NCBI GenBank assembly: GCA_964036045.1
Contig: OZ038402.1
Span: 3,503,395 to 3,567,394 of the forward strand
Length of the DNA stretch: 64,000 nt
Direction of reading: 5' to 3'
DNA from: Eutreptiella sp. 'Long Island Sound 2002'
Lineage: Eukaryota > Euglenozoa > Euglenophyceae > Eutreptiales > Eutreptiaceae
Position 1 is the first letter of the stretch, and the number at the start of each line of letters is the position of its first letter. The position numbers and the translations under genes were made by a program. The notes beneath the pieces are model-generated. The model was not told the origin of the DNA. It ran no database searches and saw only the letters and a program-made list of their open reading frames with translations. Positions 54,360 to 63,554 of this stretch are shown one piece after another.

Positions 54360-57300
54360 CTTGCCACATTTGTTTGTAGCGTTGACAATTTGGGTAGTGT
54401 TTAGCCCAATTTATCTCAAAAACATTGGGAGCATCCTCCCCATGTATAGGAGTTGCTTTCTTGTGGGACTTCCAAGATTTTTTTATCTTGACAATTCGCT
54501 CCAGTCTCCGAAGCTTTCTCTTTTGCTTCGTCCCCCCCCCCACTGGAGGCGAAGCCAGAGGGGGTGGATCACACGCGGGTGCCCCTTGAGCCCGAGTTGC
54601 CGCTTTAGACCTAGTAACAACGGGCGCCACAACCGCCCTAAATACAAGGGGGCGGGCGAGAAGTTCCTCCTTCTCGGCCGCCATCATGTCCCGCACATCC
54701 CCGGCCGCTTGGGCCGTCCCATGTATGGACACATCACCCAACGCCGGGTTAGCAGGGTAAGCCCAACGGGACAAGAAATCACCCACGGGGTTCACTGGCC
54801 CCTGAGTGTAAACCACATGGAGGTCGAATTTAGAGAACAATTCATGCCAACGTGCTTGCTGTGGAGAGGGACCCCCCACGGTTTTGAGGTCCTCCGTAGC
54901 CCAATTTTCAAGGCTACGGTGGTCCGTACGGACCTCCACGCGCTTGTTCTCCACCCAACCATGCCATTTTAAAAGCGCCGCCACTATGGCGTAGCATTCT
55001 TTCTCCCGAGGGCTCCAATTCAATTGGCTGCCTGACAATTTGCGGGAGAAAAAGGCAAGGGGGCGTAGGGCACCATCGGGACCTTCCTGCTGTAGGGCCG
55101 CCCCCACCGCCCAATTACTAGCGTCCGGGGTGAGGACAAAGTCCTTATCCCAATCGGCTAGTTGGAGGGGAACAATATCCGTAATAGCACGCTTGAGCTT
55201 CAAAAAGGCCTCGTTAGCCGAAGCATTCCATGTTAGGCCTATCTTTTTGCCATTCTTATGCTTAGGCAAATCCTTCAACATATTAATCAAAGGGGTAGCT
55301 ATGGAGGCGTAGTTTTGGACATAGCCCGAATAATAGTTGGCGAGCCCCAAGAACCCCCGGAGCTCCCGAACATTATCCGGTTTGTCCCAACGCTCAAGCG
55401 CCAACATTTTCCCTGGCGCCGGCCGACGTGTGCCATTTTCCAACACATGGCCACAAAACTCAACCGAACGAACAAAGAAATCGGTTTTGCTAACCGAAGC
55501 AACCAACTCCTCTTTTCGTAGCCTATCCAACACGGCACGCACGTCGCGGTCGTGGTTAGCCAATAGCTCCTCCTCCGTCGCACCGGAGGAACCAATAATA
55601 ATATCATCAATATATACGTCCGCACAATTCAAACCCTGCAAAACATGGTCCATGACCCGTTGAAAAATAGCGGGCCCATTCTTGATACCCATAGGCATAA
55701 CACGCCATTGGTATCGCTTACCCGCCAAATTCATGGCGGTCTTAGCCCGGGATTCAGGGTGAAGGGGAATTTGATGAAACCCTTTACTCAAGTCCACAAT
55801 AGTGAAAATCTTGTGTTTGGATTGATTTTCCAACATGTTTTCTATGAGGGGGAGGGGGTGTGCGTCGGGCAAGGTAGCCTCATTAAGTTGGCGGTAGTCC
55901 ACCACGAGGCGCCATTTTCCATTCTCTTTCTTGGGCACAACGAAACCGTTGGACGCCCATTCGGAGGCAGGGCACGGCTCAATCCAGCCACGAGCCAAAA
56001 AGTCCTCCACTATTTCTTGCTCCGCCGCGGCACGCTCCCCCACCAACCGTATAGGTTTCACGGACTTGGGTTTGGCGTTCGGGTATAGGTCAAGTTTAGC
56101 AAACCCCAACCGCTCCGTACCACGGACCTTAGGGTGTTCCTGGCCCGGACGGAGACGAACCTCCCCACTAAAAACATCCCGCTCATAGTCCGCGAGGATG
56201 CGCCTCCTCATGAGCTCCATCTCCGGAGACACAATAGGCTCTTGGGTGGTGACAACGCCACCCACACGAGAAGCCGCCAACAATCGTGTGGCGCCTTTAC
56301 GTTTTCGGTAACGCTTAACGGTAGTGGCCCTCCCACCCAATAACTCTCGTTCAATTTTCGCAATGCGTGAACGCACGCATTCTTGTGCCTCCAAATCTTC
56401 GGGGGTAGGATCAAGAGTAACGGGTGCGAGGAGTTTTTTATGGGTCGCCTGATACGTGAGGGTGCGCACCGAAGCCAAATGGTTAGGCACCCCTTCATCC
56501 TCCGACTCTTCCTCCGAGGTCATGCCCGGCTCGCCATCCGTGTTGGGGTTAGAGACGGCCGGTGCCAAAACGGAGGCCACATGACATTTAGTGGCCGCCA
56601 AGTTTTCCTCCGCAATACCACCGTCCACGTATAGCGCCACCGTGGACCAACCCCGTTGAGGAAGGGGCGTGAGGTGGTCATTCTGATAGAGACAGGCTTT
56701 AGTCTCTGGCCCAGGAAGGTGGTACCCTTGCAAAGTAATTTCCATAAGGGGTTTCCACCACTCCCTATGTGTCCACTTCGGCCCTACGACGATGGCTCGT
56801 ATTTTTTCTTGCCGAATTTTCCGAACACAATCGGAAAACCGATGATAGGGAGGGCACATCCAATACAATTTGGAGGGGTCCGCGGGAGTGGAAAATAAAT
56901 CTTCAAGCGGCGAAACCCAACGGGTAGCCTGGGCCATACCCGGGACCCTATTGAAGGCGTCCACGTCGGGGTTTTTGCCAAATTGTTTTTTGACACGTGC
57001 GGCCCAATATGGCGTGAGGCCATAGTCAGACTGGGTCCACATGGACCCATCACGCCGCGTAGGTAGAACATCACGGGCAAGGGCTTCGGGAGCAAATTCA
57101 ACGAGCTCCAAAGCACAAGCCCGGTCCTGTACGGGGGCCACGGAGGAAGCGGTCAAGGCATAGGATATGTGTTTCTCGGCCTCAACACGGTTAGGCGGTT
57201 CGCCACCAGGGGGCGTAACCACAATGGCCGGGGCAGGGTGCGTAGGGGTGACCGCCCCAATGACTGGAACGGTTAGGCCCCACACGGACTGACGGGACAC

Positions 57301-57831
57301 CTTACCATGAATGGGTTTCACCAAAAATGGTTTGCCGGTTCGTGGAGCCTCACGGAAGTCCTCAATCCAAAAACGGGGGTGCACTGGATGGTGAGAGTAC
57401 AAACAATTGAAACGGGCAAAATGGCTCACACAATGTTCGTAACCCCATGGGTGCCCCAAAACCATATCCCAAGGTAAATTCGGGACAAGGTACGGGGACA
57501 CGCCAAACTGGGCAACACGAGGAAGTGAAACACTACCATCCACAACCCCCGTAAATTGAATTTTGACGTCTATTTGCTCGCCCCCCCCCGGCAAAGGTGT
57601 CTCATTATCGGCTTGGAGTAGGCGCCTCCGTTGGGGGGATTCATATTTTTCGGAGAGTTGGTCTCCAAAAACATTGGGGTTGGCCAAAGCGACCGCTTGG
57701 CACCCAAAATCCACCAAAACACGGAGGGCCTTGCGTTCTGCATTGGGCAAAACAACCTGAACGGAAAGTTCGGTTTGAATCTCACTAGTCACTATATGCC
57801 CCTTCATGACTCTCGATGGAACGAGAGCCAC
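54325..57831 (-). CDS. pol: Pol: protease, reverse transcriptase, RNase H
   Basis: About 1168 codons open in the same frame as Gag, beyond one UAG. The 57831 boundary is a GTG; the first ATG is 24 bases further on. Protease: LVDFGCQAVALAN with the catalytic Asp at residue 41, and DMVLGHPWG. The usual D-S/T-G is D-F-G here. RT: KKENGKWRLVVDYRQLN, FTIVDLSKGFHQIPL, MPMGIKNGPAIFQ and VYIDDIII (YIDD at residues 740-743). RNase H: TPDASNWAVGAAL (Asp near residue 903), SPREKECYAIV and VRTDHRSLENW. The tail NWAKHYPNCQRYKQMWQDEL leads into the integrase, which continues in the +1 frame. RT and RNase H catalytic residues are intact. Confidence 0.9.
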   Translation of the reverse strand: MALVPSRVMKGHIVTSEIQTELSVQVVLPNAERKALRVLVDFGCQAVALANPNVFGDQLSEKYESPQRRRLLQADNETPLPGGGEQIDVKIQFTGVVDGSVSLPRVAQFGVSPYLVPNLPWDMVLGHPWGYEHCVSHFARFNCLYSHHPVHPRFWIEDFREAPRTGKPFLVKPIHGKVSRQSVWGLTVPVIGAVTPTHPAPAIVVTPPGGEPPNRVEAEKHISYALTASSVAPVQDRACALELVEFAPEALARDVLPTRRDGSMWTQSDYGLTPYWAARVKKQFGKNPDVDAFNRVPGMAQATRWVSPLEDLFSTPADPSKLYWMCPPYHRFSDCVRKIRQEKIRAIVVGPKWTHREWWKPLMEITLQGYHLPGPETKACLYQNDHLTPLPQRGWSTVALYVDGGIAEENLAATKCHVASVLAPAVSNPNTDGEPGMTSEEESEDEGVPNHLASVRTLTYQATHKKLLAPVTLDPTPEDLEAQECVRSRIAKIERELLGGRATTVKRYRKRKGATRLLAASRVGGVVTTQEPIVSPEMELMRRRILADYERDVFSGEVRLRPGQEHPKVRGTERLGFAKLDLYPNAKPKSVKPIRLVGERAAAEQEIVEDFLARGWIEPCPASEWASNGFVVPKKENGKWRLVVDYRQLNEATLPDAHPLPLIENMLENQSKHKIFTIVDLSKGFHQIPLHPESRAKTAMNLAGKRYQWRVMPMGIKNGPAIFQRVMDHVLQGLNCADVYIDDIIIGSSGATEEELLANHDRDVRAVLDRLRKEELVASVSKTDFFVRSVEFCGHVLENGTRRPAPGKMLALERWDKPDNVRELRGFLGLANYYSGYVQNYASIATPLINMLKDLPKHKNGKKIGLTWNASANEAFLKLKRAITDIVPLQLADWDKDFVLTPDASNWAVGAALQQEGPDGALRPLAFFSRKLSGSQLNWSPREKECYAIVAALLKWHGWVENKRVEVRTDHRSLENWATEDLKTVGGPSPQQARWHELFSKFDLHVVYTQGPVNPVGDFLSRWAYPANPALGDVSIHGTAQAAGDVRDMMAAEKEELLARPLVFRAVVAPVVTRSKAATRAQGAPACDPPPLASPPVGGGTKQKRKLRRLERIVKIKKSWKSHKKATPIHGEDAPNVFEINWAKHYPNCQRYKQMWQDELPRWSEVGG

Positions 57832-57891
57832 GGTAGTGTCACAGGGGTGCCCGAGGTTTTCTTCTTTCGAAGGGGGCGCCTCTGGGCACTC

Positions 57892-60729
57892 CTACCAACG
57901 TCCGCGCCCGTTCGGCGCTCCCTTGCCTCCTTTATCGCCCTTGCCGCCGCCACCCTTATAACCACCACCACCCTTATCACCACCGCCACCCTTATCGCCA
58001 CCCTTAGGCTTACCACCTTTAGACTTACCCGCAATGTTCCAATGAGTGTCATTGCACGGAGAATTAGGCTTACACGTCCAAAGGGTGGTATTGGTGGCAC
58101 CCCAATCAATCCAAGACATGTCCATCTCCGTTTGTTTACGTATTTTCCAATGTTTGGAACACGGAACCCAAAAGGTAGGTGGCGGTTTAGCCCCGGGGTC
58201 GACGGGTTTCTTCGCCGGAGGTTTAGAGTGACCCACGGCGTTGACGGAGGTGTCAGCGGGTTCGGAGGTGTCAGGGTCCGCCGTAGCCTCCGCATTAACC
58301 GCATTCACCGCGGTTTTATTGTGAGAAGGGCGATGAGTGTACGTCACCGTCGTCTTGTCTCCTTTATTGAGGCGTTCGAGAGCTTCCCTCTCCGATACGC
58401 TTTTATGGGCAAGGGCGTAGATTTCCGCAGGCTTCAAACGAGGCCTACGTTGCTCCACTTTCATAGTGTAGCCGCGTGTGTGAGGTGTGTTGTTGAGTTT
58501 CAAGATCCACTCCTGGAGAGCCGGGTCTTTGCAGTCAACTATCACCCCCGGCCCCGAATAGGAAACAATCTCAGGAACCGTAGTGCAAGCTTGAGCGCTA
58601 TATTTCCTGAGTTCTTTTTCGAATGGGGCGCGACCCGGCGAAGGGTCAAGGCCACTAAAATCCACCACATAGCTGTCTGGGCTATTCTTAGCCTCTTGCT
58701 TGACGACCTTCTCCTTGATCCACGGGAGCTTGCTTAGGAGCTGCTCCCGGATCACGTGGGGACGAGTCGCATTGCTCAGAGGCAACAAACGTTGCCAACG
58801 AGCATAGAAATCTTCAAGGTCGATGAGGGTCACTTGCCCTTTAACCACCCTGGGGGTGAGGGCTCGCCACCTTTCATCAGCCCTTGAGGGGTCATACTCG
58901 TGGAAACGTTGTTCCAAAAAGTCCCACAACTCTTTGAGGGTGGGGGCCGTGCGTGTGTGGTGGGTGGCCTCGGCAACCCGGGCGTTGATGATGGCCTTTA
59001 GCCATGGGGGCAAGGTACTCAAAATCATTTTTGCCTCGTTGGCCTTTCGGTACATGGGATCACACCCCCCCAACCATTGTTGAAGCTTCTCCACCCACTC
59101 GTCGTAGCACTCTAGCTGCCCATTAAATTGCGGTTTAGGCATATCACTATCCTCCACCGCTTTGGTGTAACTATTTTGCACCATAGGCATTTGGTACGGG
59201 TGGTAAGCAGGGGGAGCCATGGTTGGGGGTGCACCTCCACTTGCACTTGGTGCAACCTTCACTGGAGAGACTGTACACGTATCCGTAGGATGAGAGGGCG
59301 TGTACGAAGGTTTCCCAGGGGAAGTGAAAACATTTTTCGTGAGGGGATTAATGTTCCCCAACGAAGAGGTGTTCTCCTCTTCATTGGCCCACGGGGCCGT
59401 AGGCTCCGTGGGGTGTTCTTTGCCCTTAGGCGTCGCCCTCCACTCGGGAACAGCACGTTCCTTCTGCTTTTCGGCGATTCCCCTCCACGATGTAGGTTCT
59501 TGGGGGTGGGGGTGTTCGTGGTGTTCTTCCCCCCCCCTCGGCCACCCCGAATCCGGACAAGCGTTCGGATGGTAGATGCAATCGTGGGATGGGTGGACGG
59601 AGAAAGGAAGGACACACCCACCACCGGATGAACCGGATGGCGCGCCCATGGGCGCCGTAGGCGCCGCCGGTGTAGGATCAGGAACGGGCGGAGGCGCCGA
59701 TGGCGGGGGTAGGACCACCGTAACGGGTTCCGCAGGCGTGGAGTACCAGTGGTCCCACGCATGGATCCTAGATGCAACGGCGGCGTAACGTGTAGCGAGC
59801 GACTCCACTGCGCTAAAGCACTTAGCCGTGTTGCCGTTGGACATCTTAAGATGATCTGCCACGCTAGCCTCCACCGCCTTAGAATCCCGGCGGTAGCCCT
59901 GAACCGCCGCGTCAAATTTAGCCAATGTAGACAAGATTTGGGTCATCCGGTCCCCGTAGGACTGACTGATGCCCACGGTAGAGGCTACTGCCTGAGAAAG
60001 TTCCTGATGGGATCGCTGCAACTCCAGATTCTGATTTCGCAGGTCCTTCACCTGTGCCATCAGAGATTGGATGCACGTTTCGTAGTGCACCACACACCGG
60101 GGACAGCCACAAGTGTGCTGTAGGTCTTCCCCCCCCCGTGTAGGAGTGGGGCCCCCAGAATGTCGAAAGGATGGACCCCCCCCTCCACGAGGAGGAGATG
60201 ACCCACCACCGCCCCCCCCAGCAGCCCCCCGTGCCACGGAGGGACCAGAGGGCCCCCCCCGCAGGGCGAGACGGGGGTGTGGGGCGCGCAGCAACAGGTG
60301 CTGGCGCCCCCTCACTAGAGGGATGTCCCCCCCCCGAACCCCCACAATTTGATGGCCGAACCAGGTGCGGGATTCCGTGCACGTGCTCGATGTAAGCCAC
60401 CTGGCGGTGGCGGGGTGACGGCGGAGGGGGAACATGACCAACAGTATTCGGTCGCGGCGGTGGGGTGGGGAATCGTCCACCACAATATACTGTGGTGACT
60501 CATGAACCACCATAGGTGATCGAGTTCTCGGATGGGAAGCAAAAACAGGCTCCGATCCCGTTGCAACCTCTGGATCCCCCCCCCAATTGGGCAGTTGGGG
60601 GTCCTTCGTATGAGATGTATTTGTGGTGGGAGAGACCAAATTTATTGGGAGGGTTGCTGAACCTCCCTCCACCTGATTCCCTCCCCCCCAAGCACAGATT
60701 GTTGACCTTCGGCATTGCCGGAGAATCAT
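57892..60729 (-). CDS. gag: Gag polyprotein, main part
   Basis: Contains VVHESPQYIVVDDSPP near the start, Gly-rich stretches, and a coiled-coil segment (KDLRNQNLELQRSHQELSQA). A Pro-rich spacer follows, then a retrotransposon Gag domain (CYDEWVEKLQQWLGG ... LKELWDFLEQRFHEYDPSR ... LEDFYARWQRLLPLSN). The C-terminus has FWVPCSKHW and LWTCKPNSPCNDTHWN in place of a classical CCHC knuckle, then a (GGGDK)-type Gly/Lys tail. It ends at UAG (57892-57894), after which the same frame continues into Pol. The first codons overlap a different frame holding the rest of the N-terminus; the true start is therefore upstream. Confidence 0.8.
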   Translation of the reverse strand: MILRQCRRSTICAWGGGNQVEGGSATLPINLVSPTTNTSHTKDPQLPNWGGDPEVATGSEPVFASHPRTRSPMVVHESPQYIVVDDSPPHRRDRILLVMFPLRRHPATARWLTSSTCTESRTWFGHQIVGVRGGDIPLVRGRQHLLLRAPHPRLALRGGPSGPSVARGAAGGGGGGSSPPRGGGGPSFRHSGGPTPTRGGEDLQHTCGCPRCVVHYETCIQSLMAQVKDLRNQNLELQRSHQELSQAVASTVGISQSYGDRMTQILSTLAKFDAAVQGYRRDSKAVEASVADHLKMSNGNTAKCFSAVESLATRYAAVASRIHAWDHWYSTPAEPVTVVLPPPSAPPPVPDPTPAAPTAPMGAPSGSSGGGCVLPFSVHPSHDCIYHPNACPDSGWPRGGEEHHEHPHPQEPTSWRGIAEKQKERAVPEWRATPKGKEHPTEPTAPWANEEENTSSLGNINPLTKNVFTSPGKPSYTPSHPTDTCTVSPVKVAPSASGGAPPTMAPPAYHPYQMPMVQNSYTKAVEDSDMPKPQFNGQLECYDEWVEKLQQWLGGCDPMYRKANEAKMILSTLPPWLKAIINARVAEATHHTRTAPTLKELWDFLEQRFHEYDPSRADERWRALTPRVVKGQVTLIDLEDFYARWQRLLPLSNATRPHVIREQLLSKLPWIKEKVVKQEAKNSPDSYVVDFSGLDPSPGRAPFEKELRKYSAQACTTVPEIVSYSGPGVIVDCKDPALQEWILKLNNTPHTRGYTMKVEQRRPRLKPAEIYALAHKSVSEREALERLNKGDKTTVTYTHRPSHNKTAVNAVNAEATADPDTSEPADTSVNAVGHSKPPAKKPVDPGAKPPPTFWVPCSKHWKIRKQTEMDMSWIDWGATNTTLWTCKPNSPCNDTHWNIAGKSKGGKPKGGDKGGGGDKGGGGYKGGGGKGDKGGKGAPNGRGRW

Positions 60730-61897
60730 CCACTAGGGATGGACGATCTTTCGTGCCACTCATAGGCACTGGAGATGTAATACCGGCCCGGTCCTCCGTA
60801 GGCTCCGGAGATTCCACGACAAGACACGGGCGGTTTTCGACGCCGCTCATAGGCACCGGGGACTCTTCCACAGCAATGAACTGAGGGGCCGGAGAGTCCT
60901 CCACCGTGATGTAGTGGGGGGCCGGGGATTCTTCCACAAGCATGGCGCGATCCCTGGTCCCTGACATAGGTTCAGGAGGTGCAGGCGACGAGGCAACGGA
61001 AATAGGGGAATGATGGAGTTCATGACGTTCCAATACTCCAATCTCCTCCTCCTCATCGTCGTTCCACTGCTCCACCGCCAGGGGGAACCACTGGTCACAC
61101 TCATCCTCCTCGATTTGCGTGGGGGATTCCTCGATGATCGTAGGATTTAGCCTGGATCCGCTCGGGGGATTGGGATACGCTCCCAAGGCAGGAGATTCCT
61201 CCACCAGGGAGGGAAACCGCCGCGATCCACTCATACGAGTGGGCGACGATTCCACCACAGTGGGGTTCTGCCTAGTCCCCGACAGGGCTTGCTGGATCAG
61301 GGCCACGGCCTCTCGAGCCGGACCCAGATGGCCATGGGGATCAGGCGTGAGCGCGAGGACTCGACGGTTTTCAGCGTCGAGTTGGTCAACAATGGGGCTG
61401 ATGGGCCCTGCCGCAAACAGGTTGTTTCTGACCTGAGGCTCTGGCAACCCCCCCAGCGACGGAGGAGTGCCAGAGTCGACCACGATAGGCCCCATTGGCG
61501 AAGCCATCGTACCCCAGTGAGCAGCGCGTGAGGGCGCAGCGTTCGTACGCTCGATCACCCAAGTAGATTGGTCGATTACTGCCCGATTCTCGGCGCTAGT
61601 AACGGTTCCCGAGCCCATAATAGGCGATTGTGGTCCTCTTATCGCTCCCTGAGGGTGGCCGTCTATTTCCCCCCCAACCATCCCAGGTACACCAGCTGGA
61701 TTTCGAGGATGGGGGGCCCCGATGGGAACATTCGGGGATTTCGGAAACTTAGGATTTGTAGCCACTTGGGGCTTGGCCCGTTTTTGCGGCCCCTGCCCGG
61801 TCGATGGGGTCAGGGCCGAGGAGGTCCTGAGAGTGGGGACCTGGACACCCTCAGCTATCCCTCCCGGGGAAGAGATTTTAATTTGAATTTGGTCCAC
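60500..61897 (-). CDS. gag: Gag N-terminal region, repetitive acidic/proline-rich, separate frame
   Basis: A 465-codon frame with about a dozen repeats of the type VVEESPAP, PSLVEESPAL and FIAVEESPVP, plus PMSGTRDRAML units. The same SP-repeat style continues after the frame change as VVHESPQYIVVDDSPP in the downstream Gag frame, so the two are parts of one protein. The shift lies in or near C homopolymers at about 60585 or 60685 (plus strand). The first codon is GTG; an ATG (MVGGEIDGH) lies 70 codons in. In the DNA before hAT insertion the frame would run open back through the primer site to an ATG at 63284 inside the 5' LTR, so the real start is unsettled. Confidence 0.6.
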   Translation of the reverse strand: MDQIQIKISSPGGIAEGVQVPTLRTSSALTPSTGQGPQKRAKPQVATNPKFPKSPNVPIGAPHPRNPAGVPGMVGGEIDGHPQGAIRGPQSPIMGSGTVTSAENRAVIDQSTWVIERTNAAPSRAAHWGTMASPMGPIVVDSGTPPSLGGLPEPQVRNNLFAAGPISPIVDQLDAENRRVLALTPDPHGHLGPAREAVALIQQALSGTRQNPTVVESSPTRMSGSRRFPSLVEESPALGAYPNPPSGSRLNPTIIEESPTQIEEDECDQWFPLAVEQWNDDEEEEIGVLERHELHHSPISVASSPAPPEPMSGTRDRAMLVEESPAPHYITVEDSPAPQFIAVEESPVPMSGVENRPCLVVESPEPTEDRAGITSPVPMSGTKDRPSLVDDSPAMPKVNNLCLGGRESGGGRFSNPPNKFGLSHHKYISYEGPPTAQLGGGSRGCNGIGACFCFPSENSITYGGS

Positions 61898-61898
61898 G

Positions 61899-61906
61899 AT
61901 GTCTTG
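61899..61906. repeat. hAT target-site duplication, left copy (ATGTCTTG)
   Basis: Identical to 63139-63146 and directly abuts the TAGGGATGCAG terminus. Confidence 0.9.
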
Positions 61907-63138
61907 TAGGGATGCAGATTCGCAGCGAATTCAATTTGAATTCGCCGAATTCGCTGCGAATTCGTTCGAAGCGCGAATTCGCTGCGAATTCGGCCTGAAA
62001 TTCTTAGTACTGCGAATTCGGGGCGAATTCGCGCTGCGAATTCGCAGGCGACGGCAAAATGATCACGCGTGCGCCGTCTTTTCTCCAGATGAAAAACTAA
62101 CTTTGAACTGTGCAATGCAATAATTTTTTTGACTTGACAAAATGAAAACTATGATGACTCCGCTTCGATTTAGCCGTTCGTTTTCTTGTGCGGTGCCCGG
62201 GTACCCGTTTTCGAAAACAAAATTTACTTTTGAGTTTTGAACACACCGCTGTGTCCGCCTAGCTCCACCGAACACGGCGGTACCCTCCATCCTCCCCAGA
62301 AGTTCACCAGTTTGAAGAAAACCCCGTCCCGAACTTTTGAGTTTCGACTTTTTTTTTCTAATTTTTGACAGTCAAAACGTGTTGCCCCTTGGCAACCACG
62401 CACTGTCGGGCGTGTGTGGAAGGAGAAGCAGCCGAGAGCAGCCCGACGTAGCCGCAGTGAGGCCCTGGGCACCCACAACGATGTGCACGGAGCTAACGAC
62501 GTGCACCGAACTGCACCCAGCCAGCGCACCTGCTCCAACCTCCCTATAAGCTATGTACGTAGCCCCGTGTAGCCCTTGCGTATCCTTGACAGCGGTACCC
62601 TCCTTACCTTTCCCGGTGCCGTGTATGCTCTCTCTTAGATTACTTCAAGTCCAACGATTCAATTCAAGAGTGCAATGAATGAAGGCCCAACAAGGGCAAC
62701 AAGTGGTTCACATGTGATGGTTTGTGTGTGGATTGGTGATCTTGCATGCTTCGTTCCTGCTTCTTTTCCAAAAGGCATTTGAAAGAAGCAAGGAACTTTG
62801 GAATTCTTGGTTTTGATTTGCTTTATTTCTGTCAAATCGTCAAATCGTTTCAGCATGGTAAATGCAAGCAACAACAAACAACAAAAATTGCAAGGTTACG
62901 GAAGCTTTTGGGAAATCTTTTATGCGATATGGTACCGGGTAGTGGCATACCCATATGTAAACAGGTGAAGTGCAACCTAGAAGGTAAATTGTAGGTGCCT
63001 ATGGATTCAATCAAGCGAATCAGGGAGGATTCGAATTTGAAGTTGCGAATTCGAATTCGGAGTGGTCCACAAATTCGTGCGAATTCGGGGCGAATTCGAA
63101 TTCGAGCGAATTCGTGCGAATTCGAACCTGCATCCCTA
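61907..63138. mobile_element. hAT (Ac/Ds-like) non-autonomous element nested in the retrotransposon
   Basis: 1232 bp with terminal inverted repeats TAGGGATGCAG...CTGCATCCCTA and a perfect 8-bp duplication (61899-61906, 63139-63146). Both features are diagnostic of the hAT superfamily, and TAGGGATG matches the Ac/Ds terminus. About 150 bp at the left end and 130 bp at the right end are crowded with GCGAATTCG motifs in both orientations, as expected for subterminal transposase-binding repeats. The interior has no transposase, so mobilisation would depend on an autonomous relative. Confidence 0.9.
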
Positions 63139-63146
63139 ATGTCTTG
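63139..63146. repeat. hAT target-site duplication, right copy (ATGTCTTG)
   Basis: Matches 61899-61906. Removing the element and one copy restores the Gag reading frame. Confidence 0.9.
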
Positions 63147-63198
63147 GACCGATCGCTTTCCGCGATGCCAAACGCCCAACAGAGACGAAAAATTTTCG

Positions 63199-63210
63199 CC
63201 TCTGCTACCA
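63199..63210 (-). promoter_or_regulatory. Primer-binding site, initiator tRNA-Met type
   Basis: Immediately inside the 5' LTR the minus strand reads TGGTAGCAGAGG, complementary to the CCTCTGCTACCA 3' end typical of eukaryotic initiator tRNA-Met, the usual primer of Ty3/gypsy elements. Confidence 0.85.
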
Positions 63211-63554
63211 TGAAACCAGACCGGGTGGTCAGGAGCAGAGGTCGCAGTGGCATGGGCAGCAACATTGCTTGGCACCGAAGACATAACGATAATGTTGACT
63301 GAATAGTATCCTGCAAACAGATATGGTACACATAGCCAATGAAATACCTGATATGCACATATGAGAAATCCACCCTATCATCCACTAATTGATATATCTA
63401 CTAAACATCCCAGATTGCCCTATCTATGCCACATCCTATGTTCCTAACAAGGAAATGGAATATGATATACCCTATCCCACATATATCCCATATATAGGGC
63501 CAAATAATGCTCCCTTAGGGGTAAAATGCCAGCGTAGGGTTGTGACCTGCTTCA
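63211..63554 (-). repeat. 5' LTR
   Basis: 344 bp, TG...CA on the minus strand, six differences from 49143-49486. CCTATATATGGG may be the TATA element. An ATG at 63284 opens the frame that, without the hAT insertion, would join the Gag N-terminal frame. Confidence 0.9.

Larger units (their letters stand above)
49143..63554 (-). mobile_element. Ty3/gypsy chromovirus LTR retrotransposon, 14.4 kb
   Basis: Two 344-bp direct repeats beginning TGAAGCAGG and ending GGTTTCA on the minus strand bound the element. A primer site and polypurine tract are adjacent to the LTRs. The coding order Gag, protease, RT, RNase H, integrase, chromodomain defines a Ty3/gypsy chromovirus. LTRs differ at six positions by my eye alignment (about 98% identity). 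The five bases outside the two LTRs (ATGGT and AGTCT) do not match, so no target duplication is visible. A 1232-bp hAT element is nested inside. Reading-frame breaks (one UAG, two frame changes) and the nested insertion suggest an inactive copy. Confidence 0.9.

Noticed and set aside
63020-63385. ATG at the LTR/primer-site junction (about 63213) as Gag start
   Set aside because: Its frame, followed past the hAT insertion site, stops at 61855, so it does not lead into the Gag N-terminal frame.
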